Origin: Ianthella basta
Taxonomy: Eukaryota > Porifera > Demospongiae > Verongiida > Ianthellidae
Length of the DNA: 64,000 bases
Direction of reading: 5' to 3'
Assembly (NCBI GenBank): GCA_964019415.1
Contig: OZ025870.1
Coordinates: 702,501 to 766,500 of the forward strand
A program made the translations under genes and the position numbers. The stretch's first letter is position 1, and each line of letters begins with the position of its first letter. The notes beneath the pieces are model-generated. The model had not been told where the DNA came from and did not search any database. It saw nothing but the letters and a program-made list of their open reading frames with translations. Positions 58,660 to 64,000 of this stretch are shown one piece after another.

Positions 58660-60713
58660 CTATACTTGCATTGTCACAGTGTAACTCTTAGTTGAAAGGC
58701 TAGCATTATGCTTGTATTCCGTCTTGCTTGCTTCATAATCTGTATAGTGTTACATGTCTATGTAGTTATAATTACCTATATATGTTTAATTCAAAGTCAT
58801 ACTAACAATCGGTATACTTATATATGCACAGCATGCATGCATGTAGACTTCAGGAAGCTAGGTGTATATGTGTGCTTCTGTGTACATGTTCATGTGCATG
58901 CATATATACACAAATCATGCTGACTTCTGCATGCTACAGAATGAGTAGAATAACTGGTACTAGAAAGCATAACTAGATTACAGCAGTCACTCAGTGACAT
59001 GTGCAAGCTCGTGAATTAAGTTACTATACTGCTGTATGTATATTTGTGTTCATATAGTAGATGAGAATGTACTGTGAGGTATATAGCGTAACATATATAT
59101 GCACATTTGTATATATGTTGCTAGACTAAGTACTGTTCTGCTATGGTGTATGTGAGGCATGGAAGCCATTTACAAGGCATGAGAACAGAATGGAGGGTAT
59201 TTTGTGTACAGTAAGCTGATAGTGAAAAAGCATGACAGCGAATGGAGCCCACTTACTTTGGAATGGTTGTTCATATGCAGCCATAGTTGTACTGCATGTG
59301 CAGGTCCTTGCAAGCCGTGCCGGGCAGTACATTTAGAGAATACTATCTATGGGTTTCAGATGTTCAATGCTGCTGTCATTGTGGCTTCTTCAAATAACCC
59401 CTGAGTAGCAATAGCTACCTTACAACCATTCTAAAGTAAGTGGGCTGTATCTGCTGTATGTGTCGCTATCAGTTTCCTGTACACAAAATGCCCTCCACTC
59501 AGTTCTCATGCCTGCCTCCTCATGCCATGTACTATGTATACTATGTATACCATACTAAGGCAAATTAGAAATGCTAGGTCTGGTTGGTGAACGCCTGTAC
59601 ACTAGTGCAGAGATCGAGAAGTTAAGAAGCTGACACATGGAGAACTTAGTAGATGCACTGCAAATTACAATGCACTTTCAATAGCCTTGTAATTTTAAAA
59701 TGGTGAACAGTTCTAACGGGTACATATGTATGTATATAACTAGCCTAGCTAGCCTAATTGGAAGCTGGCCTGAAAGTTAACATGAAGCATCTGTGTGCAT
59801 AATTGCTATGGCTTGCGGTGATGAAAGCTCCATTGACCTCAGCATAGTGCTCCAGTGCGGCAGTGAGAGCTGTAGAAGCAGCCAAATGGCTTGCAATCGT
59901 CAATTGCTGTGCGAACCTGCCTCTCGTTCCCCCGGGCATCTTTTGGCCTCAGTGTTGGGCAAGGCATTGCCCAAGCAGCAAGAATATACATACGTCATTA
60001 TACTGCATGCAAGGACCTGCACATGCAGTATATACAACTATGGCTGCATACATACCTGAGAAGCAATATAGCTACCTTACAACCATTCCAGAGTAAGTGG
60101 GCTCCATCCGCTGTCATGCCTTTGCACTATCAGCTTACTGTACACAAAATGCCCTCCATTCTGTTCTCATGCCTGTAAATGGCTTGCAAGCCTCACGAAC
60201 ACCATAGCTAGATCAGTACAATACCATGTGCATAGGGTTTTATAGAAGAACATACAGCTGTGCATGTATATACCTCACAGTATATTCTCATTCTACTGCA
60301 TGCACACACAAATATACATACAGCAGTATTGTAGCTTACTTCATGAGTTTGCATGCATGTAGTGACTGCTGCATTCTAGTTATGCATTCTAGTACTAGTT
60401 ATTCTACTCATTCTGTAGCATGCAGCTGCAGAAGTCAGCAGTGTACATGATTTGTGTATGCATGCACACACAGAAGCACACATGTAAACCTAGCTTCGAT
60501 TCTGAAGTCTATATACATTCATGCATGGTGTGCATATAGGCAGCTAAATGTCTACTGTTTGATTGATGCCTGGGAGTATGTGCAAAGCAAAGTGTCTATT
60601 ATCAGTTTGAGCATTCAAGCCAAGATAGGAGCAAGTGGCAGTCCTTCATCTTGCTCCAGGGTGAAGTGATTCCCAAAACATTGTGTTCCCAGCGGAAAGC
60701 ATACATTTGTACA
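58660..60713. repeat. Repeat modules downstream of Cys-tailed GTPase
   Basis: 58830-59990 is a direct copy of about 54660-55750, and 60073-60713 is an inverted copy of 54528-55096. Short open frames here are shared because the DNA is repeated; no gene is supported. Confidence 0.7.
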
Positions 60714-60762
60714 GCATATAAATGACACCATGAATGATAATATTGATTATTATGAGTAATAG

Positions 60763-60794
60763 TTAAATGGCGACCAAGAGTGGTCGCCATTTAA
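60763..60794. repeat. Perfect 14-bp hairpin
   Basis: TTAAATGGCGACCA, loop AGAG, TGGTCGCCATTTAA. It lies 50 bp outside the end of the long inverted repeat. Confidence 0.8.
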
Positions 60795-60954
60795 GTGATA
60801 TAGATCAAAATCCGTTCGCTTACCTAATCATTTCGCCTTCCTCTCGCTGCTTGACGGCGTACGTGTGAATGACGACATATTACGATGATATTTGCCCCCG
60901 CGGAGTTCCCGCAGATGGTTATATGGGATTTATAACCCCCCGAAATGGATTAAC

Positions 60955-61095
60955 ATAAGCAAATTATTTACGCACGGAGTTTTACGGAGCGAGTCTACGG
61001 AATGCTACCAATCAAATGGACAGTTTTGATTGGTTCAACGCTCAAATTACCAACTGTAGACTGGGAACCCACTCGAAGGGCGGGCATTCAGCTAG
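60955..61095. repeat. Interspersed repeat family R3, copy 3 (partial)
   Basis: Same orientation as 43690-43990; contains cggagttttacggagcgagt and ends cgaagggcgggcattcagct. Confidence 0.7.
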
Positions 61096-61125
61096 TATAG
61101 ATCAATGCACATGAACGATCAATGT

Positions 61126-61263
61126 AAAGTGTGTATAATATAATTATATGCATCAGGATTAATAATCATCATTGCAATAATATATATATAGAGAAAAGTG
61201 TGTATAATATAATTATATGCATCAGGATTAATAATCATCATTGCAATAATATATATATAGAGA
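61126..61263. repeat. Two exact 69-bp tandem units
   Basis: Unit begins AAAGTGTGTATAATATAATT. The two copies are identical, indicating a recent event. Confidence 0.9.
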
Positions 61264-61879
61264 GAGTCCATGCCATGGGACAAAATTTCGCATTTGAAGT
61301 GCATAATAATATGCGACATGCATGACACAAAGAAGATCTTTCCAATCATATTCATATTCTATGACAGCCATCTAGCAGGCCTGCCTGTCAATTTAATGTA
61401 TGAATGCAAATTAATCCACAAGTTTGAATGCAAATACCGCTTATCTTTCGTCAACTCAATCCATGTAAAGGGTTTCACTTCCCTTGCATGAGGTCTCGTG
61501 CATTAAAGCGTTGAGATTTCTTTGCGTAGCTTTCCTCGAGAAATTCCTCGTTTGAACTAGGCTGACGCCATTTGTAATATTATGCGAAACGGCCGTGGCC
61601 AAGAGACAGGTGGTTTAGCCGCATTCTATAAGTATCAATTACTAGAGAAGATCTCTATTCGACTCCAAATCTCAGTTAAGAAGGTGTCTTGTTGGCGGTT
61701 GTCTAGTCACCAGAAAGTAAGTGAAGGGCTATATCCCTAAGGGGATGTTTAGCTATGATTGTGGCGCATACGACTTTTAAGAAGTAAGGCGCTTCATGAA
61801 ACAAACAACCCGTGGAACAATTATTTGATCCGTAGTTCATTCAGCTGATGGGCGTTACATTCATTTCTATGGTGGCCCA

Positions 61880-62080
61880 TAAGGACACTCCCAAAGCGGA
61901 CAAAAGCAGCGAATTGGCCGGAGCGGACCAAAGCAGCAGCGATTCGGCCAAAGCGGACCAAAGCAGCAGCGATTCGGCCGAAGCGGACCAAAGCAGCATG
62001 CAGCGATTTGGCCGAAGCGGACCGAAGCAGCATGCAGCGATTTGGCCGAAGCGGACCGAAGCAGCATGCAGCGATTTGAT
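61880..62080. repeat. GC-rich 30/33-bp minisatellite
   Basis: Six to seven units around GCGGACCAAAGCAGCAGCGA TTCGGCC; later units gain ATG(CAG) to 33 bp. Unit lengths are multiples of three, giving a fortuitous ADQSSSDSA-type open frame. Confidence 0.8.
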
Positions 62081-62149
62081 CAGATTTGAAGGAAGAAAGT
62101 ATTTCGCTGCCGAGCGCTCAGCATTGCCACTGAAGTATGTGGGTGCGTA

Positions 62150-62150
<1 letters not shown>

Positions 62151-62222
<72 letters not shown>
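62151..62222. repeat. (GT)n microsatellite
   Basis: About 35 GT units. Confidence 0.95.
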
Positions 62223-62224
<2 letters not shown>

Positions 62225-62410
62225 CTAGGAAATTCAATGAAGCATGATCACTTTGCAACATCTTCAGTTCTCCTCTCGTCTCCTAGCTACTATCATAAAA
62301 TGGAGTTTGAAATGCATGTCAGTGATTAACTTCAACCTTCCAGTAGACATAACATACATACACATCAGGAATACGTCACACATATCAATACACACACCTG
62401 TGGCTGCAAT

Positions 62411-62555
<145 letters not shown>

Positions 62556-62666
62556 AACCTCTTCCGGTTCATGTATTACGTGTCTGATCACCCATTTCTT
62601 GTGTGGAGAGAATGCTAGTCTTACTTCTTTGTACATATATTGGCATGTTTGCATCACTTCACTCAG

Positions 62667-63370
62667 GTGACATGACTGATCCAATGCAGACAATGTCCAT
62701 TGATGAGCCATGGAGGAAATCACTCAAAATACACCACCAGGAGCTCAGGTCTTCTGCAGGTATCATAATCAACAGCTTTCTACCTGAACTCCGCAAACTG
62801 CCACTGACAGACCCGGAATATTCTCAGATTCACGACCTTACGAGCAACATGGAACAAGTTGATGTGCTCATTATGATCCTCTTGACCAAGACAAAGCTGC
62901 ACTTCGACCAATTTTGTTCTATCTTGGAGAATAATGGCTGTGAGCACTGGGCAACAATACTGAGAAAAGGTGAGGCCACCACGAACAGACCATGTTTAAT
63001 CTGCTCATACATACACAATACTCACATATATATGCAGTTAAGAGACAACATGGTCAGCGTGCAAATTTAGTAATATATAACAGTTATTACAATGATACAA
63101 ATGTACATATGTCTCCTCAGATTGAAATGTTGACTCTGCGTTGTAGCTGGTGATTGTGTGTGCAATAGCATGTGCACACGTGCAGGTGCCAGCAAGCTAT
63201 TGCAAAGGAGCAGTATGTAGCCCCCCTAGACATGGTAAAGGGCATCTAAACAATGATTCCAAATCACTGGTACCATCCCAAATCCCCATGGCCACTCGTA
63301 TTCCAAAACAAACTCCAGTTGCAGTGGCAACTCCACCTGAACATCCTCTGGCTCAAAGACACCAAGAATA
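62667..63370 (+). CDS. CARD-like death-fold protein, partial
   Basis: Exon 62667-62969 (acceptor ttcactcag, donor AAAAG/GTGAGG, 303 bp, phase 1 on both sides) encodes a death-fold, CARD-like domain: SSAGIIINSFLPELRKLPL, then VDVLIMILLTKTKLHFDQF and LENNGCEHWATILRK. A linker segment (about 63230-63370, SLVPSQIPMATRIPKQ, Pro/Thr-rich) follows and matches the linker at 17232-17359. Here it ends in TAG where the minus-strand copy continues to TDDTD, so the copy may be truncated. The upstream start exon is not identified; the sequence before the exon is microsatellite. Likely an adaptor in death or immune signalling. Confidence 0.6.
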
Positions 63371-63639
63371 GATCATAATTGATGACACTGATGAACAGTT
63401 GATTTCTATACCACTTGACCACTGGTATTTTAAAATATGGCATCTTACACAGGTTTGCAACTGTAAATTAAATTGACCGGCTACGTGCACTAACAACTAA
63501 GTCATCATGTCAGTTGGAATAAGCCAATTCATTGCTTCCCGTACGCGTGTAAGTGGTACATATATACCAGCTGTGAATCATAGTCTCAAGTGGCATTGAG
63601 AATACGTATGCATCTAACTCGCATATACACACATGCACA

Positions 63640-63644
63640 CACAC

Positions 63645-63686
<42 letters not shown>

Positions 63687-63705
63687 GCACACACGTACAC
63701 ACAGA
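63640..63705. repeat. (AC)n microsatellite
   Basis: Short AC runs with interruptions. Confidence 0.9.
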
Positions 63706-64000
63706 CACAATTGTAATACCACAGACTTGGCTAAGTGGACCCCATGAAAAGGGTGAGCCATGCAGCAGGTGGCAACAAGACGATGGCAACATTGGCTGTG
63801 GAGACACCAGCCTTATCACCCCAGTCGCATTGCTCCCTCGGTGTAGTAGGGGCCCCGTACTCATCTATGGGCTTGCAAGACCCATGAGATGAGAGAGGTG
63901 GGGTATGGCCTCGAGTGACGGCATCAGAGTATCCATCCTGTGCTCCTGGCCGTAGAATTCCCCACCTACACTTGGTAATGTCTAGGTGACTAGCATACGT
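63706..64000. other. Edge sequence, GC-richer, unidentified
   Basis: Higher GC than neighbours; tgtctaggtgac(t/g)agcat at 63979 also occurs near 53699-53711. Possibly the start of a mobile element beyond the window. Confidence 0.3.

Larger units (their letters stand above)
54528..60713. mobile_element. 6.2-kb segment bounded by long inverted repeats
   Basis: 54528-55096 and 60073-60713 are diverged inverted copies; the outer ends TGTACAAATGTA and TACATTTGTACA face each other. Inside are direct copies of the same module (54660-55750 and 58830-59990), which themselves contain inverted arms (about 54990-55090 with 55140-55240), a repetitive Ser/Thr/Pro frame and the GTPase gene at 57625. No transposase is seen. 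It could be a foldback-type transposon, or an inverted duplication of a repeat around the gene. Confidence 0.55.

Overview
The window is eukaryotic. It has AT-rich spacers, short phase-compatible introns with GT/AG borders, AATAAA signals, long (AC)n/(GT)n microsatellites, minisatellites, MITE-like elements and a decayed LINE. The gene families (CARD plus AIG1/GIMAP-type GTPases, RING/TRAF-type zinc fingers, a membrane-anchored tyrosinase, nucleoside-phosphorylase-fold proteins) suggest a marine invertebrate, most likely a sponge or another early-branching animal. That assignment is inference.

Layout. Positions 216-790 hold a pogo/Tigger-like MITE. Positions 1212-6661 (minus) carry two adjacent genes: CARD-linker-GTPase (4285-6661, intact) and helical domain-GTPase (1212-3177, one in-frame TGA). 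The same gene pair recurs intact at 27386-33700 (minus). A block of 3.2-3.8 kb with the CARD exon and a 75-81 bp minisatellite is duplicated (6231-9454 and 18416-22231), leaving an orphan CARD exon at 18560-18854. Positions 10824-14277 (minus) hold two paralogous phosphorylase-fold genes. The second has a Gly/Asp-rich expansion and a nonsense TGA, and beside it lies a complete type I hammerhead ribozyme inside a 1.1-mer of a 365-nt highly structured unit (14242-14642), the most striking item in the window. Positions 22917-24710 hold an intact single-exon tyrosinase. Its 3' half and downstream flank are duplicated at 36391-39178, fused to a repeat. Single-exon GTPase genes lie at 39612-40568 and 57625-58659 (plus). 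Positions 41500-43544 hold a broken LINE with an RLE-like tail, and 46082-46897 a RING/TRAF-like gene with one TGA. Positions 50131-50740 hold zinc-finger-like and RecQ-like relics, and 52880-54531 a composite repeat with a minisatellite tail. Positions 54528-60713 are bounded by inverted repeats of about 0.6 kb that enclose the Cys-tailed GTPase. CARD-family exons occur at 16786-17350 (minus) and 62667-63370 (plus).

Taken together, the window looks like a rapidly duplicating innate-immunity gene island. CARD proteins would act as adaptors, the AIG1-type GTPases as membrane-linked switches, the phosphorylase-fold proteins as possible nucleotide-directed effectors, the RING/TRAF-like protein as a ubiquitin-linked signal transducer, and tyrosinase as a melanisation enzyme. 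These joint roles are inferred from family knowledge and proximity only.
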